DNA from: Flavipsychrobacter sp.
Lineage (GTDB): Bacteria > Bacteroidota > Bacteroidia > Chitinophagales > Chitinophagaceae
NCBI GenBank assembly: GCA_016786665.1
Contig: JAEUVZ010000017.1
Location: 1-44,920, forward strand
Length of the DNA: 44,920 nt
Reading direction: 5' to 3'
Shown: one piece after another, positions 31,148 through 40,032 of the stretch
Layout: each line of letters opens with the position of its first letter
Numbering within the stretch: position 1 is the first letter of the stretch
Notes under the pieces: model-generated
What the model was told of the DNA's origin: nothing
Database searches by the model: none
Seen by the model: the letters and a program-made list of their open reading frames with translations, nothing else
Translations under genes and position numbers: made by a program

Positions 31148-33854
31148 AAGGTTTGCTATTGTTTTTAAAAGCCTCTCTTAACTTCAATCCAAGTAAAGTT
31201 GTCGGATTGTTATTCGTGAGAGCGCCTGTAGGCTCTTTTTGTATTTTTCCATTGGCAATGTTAAATATTCTGGCACGTCTAATTTTAAATGGTGTATGGT
31301 AGTCTTGTGAGAGTTCTAGTTCAACTTTATCGCAAACGTCTATAGCATGTTGATATTTATTGTTTCTTATGCAAATCTCAATATATTGGATTAGCCCATC
31401 AAGAACATAATTCCTAGTCCTGGGCTTTAAAACATTAAGGTGCAACGATTTCATGAGCTGATACAGCTTATGTCCTGGATAATTAAATAAGCTAGCCAAG
31501 CGTATTTTCTGTTCATTGTAATTATCGAGATACCTTTGTTTGCTTATCTCTTTGTATCTCATCTTCTCTTTTAGTTCTGTCCGTTCTTCAATAACTAAGA
31601 TTCCTTCGTACATCATTAGTAGTGAAATTAATTCTAAGTAAACATCTTTGGACATTCGCGGTGCAGGTAATAAGAAGTTTTTGATTATTTCAATAGCCGC
31701 CTGTTTAGATTCAATAGTTCCGACACTCCATGCTATAGAGCTGTATATGAAAATGAAATCTGCATCCGTCATAAACAGATGTTCATACGCCTTAAAAAGT
31801 GAAATAGCTTTCTCTGGCTTACCTTTCGTTCCTGATAGATATGCGCCAAAGTTTTTAATTGCTCTCAATTTTATTTTTAATGGAGAAGCTTCTCTATTTA
31901 GTATATAACGATATTTGTTTTCGACTTCTGTTTCTGTTAGTGTAAGGCGGCTTGCATCAGCATTTTTTAATAATGCGCTTTCTACTGATAGTTCTTTTTC
32001 GGTCGTAATTAATTGATATCTTGAAGTTATAGATCCATCATATTCCTCGCCTTTACTATTGTAATATTCTTTCATCAATGCATAGATTTCTGTCGAATAC
32101 ACTTTGTAAAAATCAGCATCCTGTATGTCTATGATCTTGAGCTTCACCAATTCGTTTAAAGCATTTTGGAATTCTTCTTCTTTATTCTCCAGATTTAGTA
32201 CAAATCGAAGGTTTTCGATTAGGCCAGTTAAGTCATTCTCATCGACAAGGAGACTTATTGAAAGAAACATATTCTTGCCATTGAGAGATAAATAGTCGTA
32301 CAGACGGTCGTAAAGGAAATTTATTGCAGCCTTGCTACGATTAATTTCAACATTCAACGCATGTTTTATCGCTCCCTTTTCAGCCGAGAATATCATCAGC
32401 TGTAGAATAAAGAGTGGTCTACCGCTAGTAATTCGGAAAACTTCATTCTTGATGCTATCATCTGCTAATTCGCTTTCGAATAAATCAGACGGCAAATTTG
32501 GAAATTCTGACTTGAAAGACTCTATAAAGAACTTTCGTGTCTCATTAATTGTTAGTTCTTTGGTTTGTATTTCCTCACCAGTTATCAACGTAGCGGCTCG
32601 TGTCGTTAATATTATTTTGTGATGGTTTATGTCTAGGGACTTAATGAATTGCACAATTTTTCCTTTTTCATCTTTTGAGAACGTTTCAAAATCATCGATG
32701 ACAATAAGCAGTTTTCCCATGTACTTAGTAATTTGTGCGGGAGAATGATTAGAGTCGTTAAATACAATTGTATTTATATTTGTAAGAATGTCATTTAAGC
32801 TTACTATAGTGCTAGGCGCGCTAATAACTTCACCCTTGTAGTAATTGTAGTACCTATCTTTTGCTGAAATGAAAATGATATAATCAAATATTTTAGTTTC
32901 TTGATTTGAAATTATTTCAATGATTCGTTGGATTGACGCTGTCTTTCCTACACCTCCGTGTCCCCATAAGGTTGCAAATACTGATGATTTGTTTTCTTTC
33001 AAGAAAGACAGAATATATTTTGTAATTCCAGTATCAATATATTTTTTGTAATTATTCTCAAAGTTGTTGACTATCGTTCCGTTAGCAGTTCTTCTCTTAA
33101 TTCTATCAACAGATATCGATAATTTTTCGAACTCAGTATTGTCTTTTAAGAAGGTCCCAGTTTTTACTAAGCGGTTGTATTTCGTTCTTCCTGATAGCTT
33201 CTCTTCAACAGAAACAAAAGAATAAAATTCGTCTTCGTCTTGTATATGTAAAAATGGCGATAGTCTGATATACTCTCCATTGTTTGTCATCAGGTATATA
33301 TCGTCAATATTGAATTCCGATTTGGCCCTGGGGCACGTCCATAGAACGTAATTGTTACCGTCAGAACTATATCTTATACCTGAGTAATGATAATCATCAC
33401 GAGACAGAACTTTGATAATGTCGCATTCAGAAGTCAAAATTTCAGTTTCAGTCGTTTTAATTGTATTGAAGAGATTCTCAAAAAAATGTATGTGACTTTC
33501 TACGTCATCTTCAAATGAATAACCATGTCCAATTCGCTCATTACGAAAATGAGGGTATTGATTTATTTGTTGCTCGACTTTACGCAACTTTCGGTTTCCA
33601 AACACTACATTATCACAATCTAATGTTCGTATCAGAGAAATGATTGTACCAACCGAAGGTTTTAATATACAATTTACTACATATTCTCGTTCAGAATCAT
33701 CAATCCTTTCATAATTCTTATTCCAGAAATATGAAAGCATAAATATTAGATAAAACTCAAACTTGCTTTGGTAATGGACCTTAAGCGCCGTCTTATTATT
33801 TGTTGATTTATAAAATTCAATTTTGCGATTAATTTGCGATAGAATATAGTTCAT
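31146..33854 (-). CDS. HEPN-STAND NTPase protein (putative anti-phage defence)
   Basis: The 902-aa product has three visible parts. Residues ~1-135 are helical and carry RNERIGH (Arg104-Asn105...His110), which matches the RX4-6H catalytic motif of HEPN RNases. Residues ~140-255 form a beta-rich linker domain (GEYIRLSPFLHIQDEDEFYSF) of unknown family. Residues ~280-500 are a STAND/NB-ARC-like P-loop NTPase, with Walker A GHGGVGKT (298-305), Walker B LLIVIDDFE (382-390), a sensor-like KIILTTRAA (413-421) and GRPLF (478-482). The rest (~510-902) is helical, TPR-like, as in STAND sensor domains. STAND proteins with nuclease effectors act in abortive infection by sensing phage proteins, so a defence role is inferred, not shown. 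The gene is far more AT-rich than its surroundings and alone between core genes, which suggests recent transfer. Confidence 0.8.
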   Translation of the reverse strand: MNYILSQINRKIEFYKSTNNKTALKVHYQSKFEFYLIFMLSYFWNKNYERIDDSEREYVVNCILKPSVGTIISLIRTLDCDNVVFGNRKLRKVEQQINQYPHFRNERIGHGYSFEDDVESHIHFFENLFNTIKTTETEILTSECDIIKVLSRDDYHYSGIRYSSDGNNYVLWTCPRAKSEFNIDDIYLMTNNGEYIRLSPFLHIQDEDEFYSFVSVEEKLSGRTKYNRLVKTGTFLKDNTEFEKLSISVDRIKRRTANGTIVNNFENNYKKYIDTGITKYILSFLKENKSSVFATLWGHGGVGKTASIQRIIEIISNQETKIFDYIIFISAKDRYYNYYKGEVISAPSTIVSLNDILTNINTIVFNDSNHSPAQITKYMGKLLIVIDDFETFSKDEKGKIVQFIKSLDINHHKIILTTRAATLITGEEIQTKELTINETRKFFIESFKSEFPNLPSDLFESELADDSIKNEVFRITSGRPLFILQLMIFSAEKGAIKHALNVEINRSKAAINFLYDRLYDYLSLNGKNMFLSISLLVDENDLTGLIENLRFVLNLENKEEEFQNALNELVKLKIIDIQDADFYKVYSTEIYALMKEYYNSKGEEYDGSITSRYQLITTEKELSVESALLKNADASRLTLTETEVENKYRYILNREASPLKIKLRAIKNFGAYLSGTKGKPEKAISLFKAYEHLFMTDADFIFIYSSIAWSVGTIESKQAAIEIIKNFLLPAPRMSKDVYLELISLLMMYEGILVIEERTELKEKMRYKEISKQRYLDNYNEQKIRLASLFNYPGHKLYQLMKSLHLNVLKPRTRNYVLDGLIQYIEICIRNNKYQHAIDVCDKVELELSQDYHTPFKIRRARIFNIANGKIQKEPTGALTNNNPTTLLGLKLREAFKNNSKP

Positions 33855-33876
33855 TATTTTCAGTTTTTTTAGAGAG

Positions 33877-33907
33877 CGAATGTAAAAATATGATTAGGTA
33901 AAAACAA
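33877..33907 (-). promoter_or_regulatory. Possible promoter of the HEPN-STAND gene
   Basis: On the minus strand TTG (33905-33907), a 20-bp spacer, and TACATTCG (33877-33884, 7 of 8 of TAnnTTTG). It lies 22 bp before the ATG. An inverted repeat ACCGTC/GACGGT (33907-33922) abuts the -33 and could be an operator. Confidence 0.3.
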
Positions 33908-33967
33908 CCGTCAAACGACGGTACCCTTCAATATCCTCACCCCCTCCAATAATTCATTATATTTTCC

Positions 33968-33975
33968 TACCTTTG
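33968..33975 (+). promoter_or_regulatory. -7 element of the ileS promoter
   Basis: TACCTTTG matches TAnnTTTG in full and is followed by GCGCC, as at other promoters here. It is 29 bp before the ileS ATG. No convincing -33 element was seen. Confidence 0.4.
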
Positions 33976-34004
33976 CGCCTTATTTTTAGCTTTGGGTGAG
34001 GTCT

Positions 34005-37000
34005 ATGTCGGAAAAAATACAGGATAAATATAAAGAATACAAGCAGTTAAGTATGCCTGCCATAGAGCAGGAGGTGTCCGGGCGGTGGAAAGCCGGCAGG
34101 GCATTTGAGAAGAGTGTCAGCAACCGCGATGGGGCGGCGCCCTTCGTTTTTTACGAGGGTCCCCCCAGTGCCAACGGCATGCCGGGCATCCACCACGTTA
34201 TTTCCCGCACCCTTAAGGACCTCGTCTGCCGCTACAAGACCATGCAGGGCTACCAGGTAAAGCGCAAGGCCGGCTGGGATACCCACGGCCTGCCCGTAGA
34301 GCTGGGCGTGGAAAAGGAACTGGGCATTACCAAAGAGGACATAGGAACCAAAATATCGGTAGAGGATTACAACCGCAAGTGCCGCGAGGCCGTAATGCGC
34401 TACAAGGACAAGTGGGAGGAGATCACCGAAAAGATGGGGTATTGGGTAGATATGAAAGAACCCTATATCACCTTCGATAACGAGTATATAGAAACCCTCT
34501 GGTGGGCTATGAAGCAGCTCTACGAGAAGGGCTACTTATATAAGAGCGTCAGCATACAGCCGTATTCACCCGCGGCGGGCACCGGCCTGAGCAGCCACGA
34601 GCTGAACCAGCCAGGTACCTACAAAGACGTGAAGGATACCACGGTAGTAGCCATGTTTGAGCTGCTGGGCAATAACGAGGACAACGGCCTGCCCAATAAC
34701 CAGCTGGCGGATAGCCTGCTGGCGCTGGCCACCAGGGCCTGGGAGCCTTACGTGAACATGCCGATAGGCGGTGGGGTAGGCCCCGCGGCGGAAGCCGGTC
34801 GGGTACACTTTATGGCCTGGACGACCACTCCCTGGACGCTGCCCAGCAACTGCGGCCTGACCGTAGGCCCCAACATAGACTATGTGCTGGTGCAGACCTT
34901 TAATCCCTACACGCACAAGCCCGCCAACGTAATACTGGGGAAGCCGCTCCTCAACAAATACTTTAAGCCCGAGGGCGAACAGGCTGATTTCAGTATCTAT
35001 ACCGCCGAGGATAAGGTACTGCCCTGGAAGATACTGGCCGGGTACAAAGGCTCTGAACTGGAAGGGCTGCGCTACAAGCAGCTGGTACCAGCCGAAGGCA
35101 ATACCCGCGAGATAGCCGGCGGCGACCCCTGGCGGGTGATCACCGGCGATTTCGTAACCACGGAGGATGGTACCGGTATAGTACACACCGCCCCCGCCTT
35201 TGGCGCCGATGACTATAAAGTAGGCAAAAAGGCCGGTATAGGTATACTGGTGATGGTGGATAAAGAGGGCAAATTCAACGACTACATGGGTGAGTTTGCC
35301 GGCCGCTATGTAAAGAATTACAAGAACGACCCCGACTACAAAGACGTGGACGTGGATATAGCCGTGAAGCTGAAGCTGAGCGGTAATGCCTTTAAGGTAG
35401 AAAAGTACGAGCACACCTATCCCCACTGCTGGCGTACGGATAAGCCCATAATATATTATCCGCTCGATGCCTGGTTCATTAAGACCACGGCGGTAAAGGA
35501 CCGGATGATAGAGCTGAACAAAACCATCAACTGGAAACCTAAAGCAACAGGTGAAGGCCGCTTTGGTAACTGGTTGGAAAACATGGTGGACTGGAACCTG
35601 AGCCGCAGCCGCTACTGGGGCACCCCGCTGCCGGTATGGGTAAGCGAGGACGGAACAGAGACCAAATGCATCGGCTCCATAGAGGAACTGCTGGACGAAG
35701 TGAAGCAGGCCAATAAAGAGCTGGGATTGAACCAACTGCTTGACGATCAATATCATAAGAGTGAGGGATTGAAGGTAGTAGAGAAGCTGAGCCTGGGGCT
35801 GATACACGATAAACACGTGCCCAGTCAGCTGGATTTGCACAAGCCCTTTGTAGACCACATAGTGCTGGTGAGCGACAGCGGCAAGCCCATGCACCGCGAG
35901 CCGGACCTGGTAGACGTATGGTTTGACAGTGGCGCTATGCCCTATGCGCAGCTCCACTATCCCTTTGATAACAAGCGCGAACTGAAATACAACTTCCCCG
36001 CCGACTTTATAGCCGAGGGGGTAGACCAGACCCGCGGGTGGTTCTACACCCTGCACGCCCTGGGGGTAATGCTGTTTGACAGTGTGGCCTACAAAACGGT
36101 GGTTTCCAACGGGCTGGTGCTGGATAAGAACGGGAACAAGATGAGTAAGCGCCTCGGCAACGTGGTAGACCCGTTTGAGACCATAGAGAAATACAGCGCC
36201 GATGCTACCCGCTGGTACCTCATCACCAACGCCTCTCCCTGGGACAGCCTGAAGTTTGACCTGGAGGGCATAAAAGAGGTGCAGCGGAAATACTTCGGTA
36301 CATTATATAATACCTACCAGTTCTTTGCGCTTTATGCCAATGTAGACGGCTTCACCTTTAAGGAGCGCTACGTGCCCGTGCACCAGCGCCCCGAAATTGA
36401 CCGCTGGATACTCTCCTCGCTGCATACGCTGGTGAGCGATGTGACCCGCTATATGGACGAGTACGAACCCACCCAGGCGGGCAGGGCTATGGAGTACTTC
36501 CTGGATGAGCAGCTGAGCAACTGGTATGTGCGCCTCTGCCGCCGCCGGTTCTGGAAAGGTGAGTATGAGCACGATAAGATATGCGCCTACCAGACGCTTT
36601 ATGAATGCCTGGAAACCCTGAGCCTCCTGATGGCCCCGATAGCGCCCTTCTTCGCCGACTGGCTGTTCTGCAACCTGAACAGCGTTACCCGCAGGCTGGA
36701 TGTAAGTGTATCGGTACACCTGGCCGACTTCCCGGCGGTAGATGAGAGCATTATAGATAAAGAACTGGAAGAACGCATGCACCTGGCGCAGGATATATCC
36801 TCGCTGGTACTCTCGCTGCGGAAGAAGGTAAATATCCGAGTAAGGCAACCGTTGCAGAAGATACTGGTGCCGGTAATGGACAAACACATGCAGGAGCAGA
36901 TACAGAAAGTAGAGGCCCTGGTGAAGAACGAGGTAAACGTAAAAGAGATACAGTATCTTACTGAAACAGAAGGGTTTATAAAGAAGAAGCTAAAGCCGAA

Positions 37001-37505
37001 TTTTAAATCGCTGGGTGCCCGTATGGGTGCTAAGATGAAGTCGGTGGCCGCTGCCATTACCGCGCTGGACCAGCAACAGATAGCAGAGCTGGAACAACGC
37101 AGGACCTATGCGCTGACCCTGGATGGGGAGGTGATAACCATCGGTCCGGAAGATGTGGAAATAATAGCGGAAGACATACCCGGCTGGTCGGTGGCGAACA
37201 AAGACAACCTGACCGTGGCGCTGGATATTACCGTTACCCCCGAACTGCAGGATGAGGGGAATGCGCGGGAGCTGGTGAATCGTATACAGAAAATACGTAA
37301 AGAGACTGGCCTGGAGCTGACGGACAGAATTAATGTAAAAATACAGGAGTACGAACCGCTAAAGACTGCAATTATTAATTTCGGTGATTATATTTGCGCC
37401 GAAATTTTGGCTGATAACATACAGATTACGAATAATATAGAAGGAGGCACAGAGATAGAAGTAAATGAAGCAATTTTAAAAGTGTTAATCAATAAACATC
37501 CCTAA
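34005..37505 (+). CDS. ileS: Isoleucine--tRNA ligase, type 2 (IleRS2) with GIHH signature
   Basis: The 1166-aa product charges tRNA-Ile in the cytosol. It is long and of the eukaryote-like type 2, with GWDTHGLPVELGVEKELGI, the editing (CP1) domain around WTTTPWTLPSNCGLTV, VDQTRGWFYTLHALG and the class I KMSKR loop (712-716). The other class I signature, normally HxGH, reads GIHH (residues 61-64, PGIHHV). In published work IleRS2 enzymes with the swapped GXHH motif show very high mupirocin resistance. ATG 34005 (MSEKIQDKYKEYKQ) is preferred over the in-frame GTG at 33996. The DksA-like gene follows after 12 bp, an arrangement common in Bacteroidota, so the two are probably cotranscribed. Confidence 0.96.
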   Translation: MSEKIQDKYKEYKQLSMPAIEQEVSGRWKAGRAFEKSVSNRDGAAPFVFYEGPPSANGMPGIHHVISRTLKDLVCRYKTMQGYQVKRKAGWDTHGLPVELGVEKELGITKEDIGTKISVEDYNRKCREAVMRYKDKWEEITEKMGYWVDMKEPYITFDNEYIETLWWAMKQLYEKGYLYKSVSIQPYSPAAGTGLSSHELNQPGTYKDVKDTTVVAMFELLGNNEDNGLPNNQLADSLLALATRAWEPYVNMPIGGGVGPAAEAGRVHFMAWTTTPWTLPSNCGLTVGPNIDYVLVQTFNPYTHKPANVILGKPLLNKYFKPEGEQADFSIYTAEDKVLPWKILAGYKGSELEGLRYKQLVPAEGNTREIAGGDPWRVITGDFVTTEDGTGIVHTAPAFGADDYKVGKKAGIGILVMVDKEGKFNDYMGEFAGRYVKNYKNDPDYKDVDVDIAVKLKLSGNAFKVEKYEHTYPHCWRTDKPIIYYPLDAWFIKTTAVKDRMIELNKTINWKPKATGEGRFGNWLENMVDWNLSRSRYWGTPLPVWVSEDGTETKCIGSIEELLDEVKQANKELGLNQLLDDQYHKSEGLKVVEKLSLGLIHDKHVPSQLDLHKPFVDHIVLVSDSGKPMHREPDLVDVWFDSGAMPYAQLHYPFDNKRELKYNFPADFIAEGVDQTRGWFYTLHALGVMLFDSVAYKTVVSNGLVLDKNGNKMSKRLGNVVDPFETIEKYSADATRWYLITNASPWDSLKFDLEGIKEVQRKYFGTLYNTYQFFALYANVDGFTFKERYVPVHQRPEIDRWILSSLHTLVSDVTRYMDEYEPTQAGRAMEYFLDEQLSNWYVRLCRRRFWKGEYEHDKICAYQTLYECLETLSLLMAPIAPFFADWLFCNLNSVTRRLDVSVSVHLADFPAVDESIIDKELEERMHLAQDISSLVLSLRKKVNIRVRQPLQKILVPVMDKHMQEQIQKVEALVKNEVNVKEIQYLTETEGFIKKKLKPNFKSLGARMGAKMKSVAAAITALDQQQIAELEQRRTYALTLDGEVITIGPEDVEIIAEDIPGWSVANKDNLTVALDITVTPELQDEGNARELVNRIQKIRKETGLELTDRINVKIQEYEPLKTAIINFGDYICAEILADNIQITNNIEGGTEIEVNEAILKVLINKHP

Positions 37506-37517
37506 ATTCTAAGATTT

Positions 37518-38825
37518 ATGGCCACACACAAGAAACCGGCTGCCAAGCCAACAAAGAATGCTAAAGCATCCGCAAAACCTGTGAAGAAAGCCGCCGTGGC
37601 CCGCCCGGCAGCCCCCGCCAGGAAGGTTGTGGCCACTAACAAATCGAAGGGAACACCCGTAAAGAAAGCTTCAAAACCAGCCCCGGCCGCTAAGGCCGCG
37701 CCTGCTAAAGGCAAAGTGGCTGCTGCTGCCAGTAAGAACGTTAAAAAGGCTTTGCCTGCCGGCAAGGCGGCGGCGCCTGCAAAGGCTGCCGGAAAGACTA
37801 ACTTGAAAAACGCAAAACAGACTGTGAGTAAAGCAAACAATAAAGCACAAACAAAGAAGCCTGCCGCACCGGCCAAAAAAGCGGCCCCTGCGAAAGCAGT
37901 GGCCAAGAAGGCCGCTCCCGCGAAGAAGGCAGAGGTGAAGAAGGCGGCTCCCGCTAAAGCGGTAGCCAAAAAAGCGGCCGCACCAGCGCCGAAAGCGCCG
38001 GCAAAAAAAGCGGAAGTGAAAAAGGCTCCCGCTAAAGTGGAAGCTAAAAAAGCGGCGCCGGTAGCCAAAGCCCCGGCTAAGCCTGAACCTAAGAAGGCAG
38101 CGCCTGCCGCCAAAGCAGAAGCGCCGGTAGCCAAGCCAGGATTGCCCAAGAAGGGAGCGCCCATAGCCAAAGCGCAGGACGCTCCGCTGAAAGGCTCTAC
38201 AAAAGATAAAGCGCCGAAGTCGAAAGCGCCGGTGAAGAAAGTTATTGTGCAGACAATAACGCATACCTCATCAAGGCCGATGCCTAACCGCCAGACGGTA
38301 AGGGAAGAAAAGAAACCTGCCGTAGTGATAGCGCACCGCCGCCTGGAAAACAAATCGAAGACGAAGGACGAAATGAGCAAAACCATGGTAAGCTACCAGC
38401 CGGAAACTTACCGTTCAATATTAGACGAACCTCAACAACAACAAGGACCAGTGTACAGATATAGCGATGAAGAACTGAATGAGTTCAGGGAATTGATAAC
38501 AGGACGATTGGAAGCTGCACGTAAAGAACTAGTATACCTGCAGGGATTAATAACGCGCAAGGATGAAGCGGGAACGGAAGATACCGAGAACCGCTACATG
38601 AACATGGAAGATGGCAGCGGCGCTATGGAGCGCGAACAACTGGCACAGTTGGCCAGCCGCCAGATACAGTTCATCAACCACCTGGAAAAGGCGCTGATAC
38701 GCATAGAGAACAAGACCTATGGCATCTGCCGCGTAACCGGTAAGCTGATAGACAAGGCACGCCTGCGTGCTGTGCCGCATGCTACGCTGAGCATTGAGGC
38801 GAAGAATACCATGACGAAGAAGTAA
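37518..38825 (+). CDS. DksA/TraR-like regulator with long histone H1-like Lys/Ala tail
   Basis: The 435-aa product has two very different parts. Residues 1-~285 are a low-complexity Lys/Ala/Pro domain with repeated KKAAPAKA and AEVKKAPAK motifs, like eukaryotic histone H1 or bacterial AlgP/Hc1 tails; it is likely to be disordered and DNA-binding. Residues ~314-435 form a DksA/TraR-like coiled coil (YSDEELNEFRELITGRLEAARKEL) ending in the finger region YGICRVTGKLIDKARLRAVPHATL. Only one Cys (404) of the four zinc ligands remains, as is usual for the Bacteroidota relatives. The relatives are normally ~125 aa, so the tail is an addition. It follows ileS by 12 bp. It probably regulates transcription by binding RNA polymerase and DNA. 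Confidence 0.88.
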   Translation: MATHKKPAAKPTKNAKASAKPVKKAAVARPAAPARKVVATNKSKGTPVKKASKPAPAAKAAPAKGKVAAAASKNVKKALPAGKAAAPAKAAGKTNLKNAKQTVSKANNKAQTKKPAAPAKKAAPAKAVAKKAAPAKKAEVKKAAPAKAVAKKAAAPAPKAPAKKAEVKKAPAKVEAKKAAPVAKAPAKPEPKKAAPAAKAEAPVAKPGLPKKGAPIAKAQDAPLKGSTKDKAPKSKAPVKKVIVQTITHTSSRPMPNRQTVREEKKPAVVIAHRRLENKSKTKDEMSKTMVSYQPETYRSILDEPQQQQGPVYRYSDEELNEFRELITGRLEAARKELVYLQGLITRKDEAGTEDTENRYMNMEDGSGAMEREQLAQLASRQIQFINHLEKALIRIENKTYGICRVTGKLIDKARLRAVPHATLSIEAKNTMTKK

Positions 38826-38866
38826 ACCTCTTGCACCCTAAAGGGTAATGAGGGTGAATAACATAT

Positions 38867-38903
38867 TACCGCTGTTCGAAAGGGCAGCGGTATTTCGTAT
38901 TTT
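38867..38903 (+). terminator. Terminator of the ileS-DksA-like unit
   Basis: TACCGCTG (38867-38874) pairs with CAGCGGTA (38885-38892) around a 10-nt loop, followed by TTTCGTATTTT. It starts 41 bp after the stop codon. Confidence 0.7.
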
Positions 38904-38924
38904 AGTAAGGTTAAACTCGGCTAT

Positions 38925-39419
38925 ATGTATTTATTTGAAGAGGTGCAGAGATTCAGGCAATGGTGGTTGTGGGTGATGTTGTTGTTCTCCTTACTGACCG
39001 GGCCGTTGATTTTCGTGATAGTAGAGTGGAAGAGTGGCTGGGCAGGCACCGACACTATTAGTTGGATAATGATGTGCGCGTTTACGCCATTGCTGGGTGC
39101 ATTTTTCTACTTTATGAAGCTGGAAACCCGGGTAGATGCTGTAGGCGTATCGTACCGTTTTCTGCCGTTTCACCGGTCGTTCCGGACAATAGGGTGGGAA
39201 GAGATAGCCTCGGCGGAAGTTCGCAGGTACAGTCCGCTGGCGGAGTATGGCGGATGGGGATTGCGTCATACCCTCAAGCACGGTAAAGCATTTAATATAT
39301 CAGGAGATATAGGCCTTCAACTGGTGCTGAAAAATGGAAAGAAGGTATTGATAGGTACGCAGAAGAAGGAGGAACTGGAGGGTGTGTTGCGCGATTTGAA
39401 CCGGTCTGCTCACCGTTAG
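38925..39419 (+). CDS. Two-helix membrane protein with PH-like C-terminal domain (DUF6141-like)
   Basis: The 164-aa product has two membrane helices, WWLWVMLLFSLLTGPLIFVIV (~13-34) and SWIMMCAFTPLLGAFFYFM (~46-64). A cytosolic beta-rich domain follows (GVSYRFLPFHRSFRTIGWEEIASAEVRRYSPLAEYGGWGLR in successive strands, then QLVLKNGKKVLIGTQKKEEL). The YSPLxEYGGWGxR segment is a pattern I associate with small bacterial PH-like membrane proteins annotated DUF6141. No function is known. It is alone on its strand after the ileS-unit terminator. Confidence 0.75.
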   Translation: MYLFEEVQRFRQWWLWVMLLFSLLTGPLIFVIVEWKSGWAGTDTISWIMMCAFTPLLGAFFYFMKLETRVDAVGVSYRFLPFHRSFRTIGWEEIASAEVRRYSPLAEYGGWGLRHTLKHGKAFNISGDIGLQLVLKNGKKVLIGTQKKEELEGVLRDLNRSAHR

Positions 39420-39507
39420 GCAAGGATTAGGGTATGGACGTACACATTCCCTGCGCGCCTTGCCGGGCGGTAAACGCATCAGCGTAAGTGCTTATTCAGC
39501 GATTGTA

Positions 39508-39846
39508 TTATGGCTGGGTTTCAATCAGCCGGATGTGTCCTGCAATGTTGTTGTTGAATTCTTCCAGTTCTTCTGCGGGAACCCAAAGTTCGTTGTGCAT
39601 AGCTGCACCTACATTTTCTACATTGAACTTTTTCAGATATTCGCTATTTACATCAAAGGCCAATACGTAACCGGTACCATATGCGGGTACATTCCATTCT
39701 GCGGTTATCTGCCGGGCATACTCTATGTTGGTGACCGGATAGAAGATGGGCTGCTCCGGCAGACGAGGAGGAAACTGTTTCCAGCCTGATGCCTGGATAA
39801 GGTCTAATTCTGCCCGGTTAACCGGGCGGTAGAGTGTGGTATTCAT
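39508..39846 (-). CDS. ADP-ribosylation/crystallin J1-like protein
   Basis: The 112-aa product closely fits a small family usually annotated ADP-ribosylation/crystallin J1. It has TLYRPVNRAELDLIQASGWKQFPPRLPEQPIFYPVTN, then EYARQITAEWNVP and FDVNSEYLKKFNVENVGAAMHNELWVPAEELEEFNNNIAGHI, in order. The name comes from an old similarity; this short form lacks a full ADP-ribosylglycohydrolase domain and its role is unknown. It is a single gene between a + strand membrane protein and the receptor gene. Confidence 0.75.
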   Translation of the reverse strand: MNTTLYRPVNRAELDLIQASGWKQFPPRLPEQPIFYPVTNIEYARQITAEWNVPAYGTGYVLAFDVNSEYLKKFNVENVGAAMHNELWVPAEELEEFNNNIAGHIRLIETQP

Positions 39847-39936
39847 TATGGAAAATTAGGGATATTTGAGAAAAGGATGAAACTGAAGAGGCATAAATCC
39901 CCCGCTCATCGTTGCTTCCCACTACGCTGTAAGGAT

Positions 39937-39954
39937 GCCAATCTGCGGATTGGC
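39937..39954. repeat. Small perfect hairpin
   Basis: GCCAATC and GATTGGC form a 7-bp stem with a TGCG loop, downstream of the receptor gene. There is no T-tract, so it is not a clear terminator. A second short one (TTGTAG/CTACAA, 39984-40002) follows. Confidence 0.5.
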
Positions 39955-40032
39955 GAGATAGACATGCGTTGATAACTTTTATGTTGTAGCGTTTTTCTAC
40001 AATGCAGGGGAGAGTCTTAGTCTCTTGTTTGT

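Noticed and set aside
34566-36056. 496-codon open frame on the minus strand
   Set aside because: It is antisense to ileS over its whole length; the translation has no domain pattern.
37502-38386. Phe/Ala-rich minus-strand open frame resembling a membrane protein
   Set aside because: Antisense to the Lys/Ala repeats of the DksA-like gene; AAG/GCC codons read backwards give Phe/Leu/Gly/Ala-rich nonsense.
39937-40002. Two small hairpins as terminator of the receptor gene
   Set aside because: Neither is followed by a T-tract on the minus strand.
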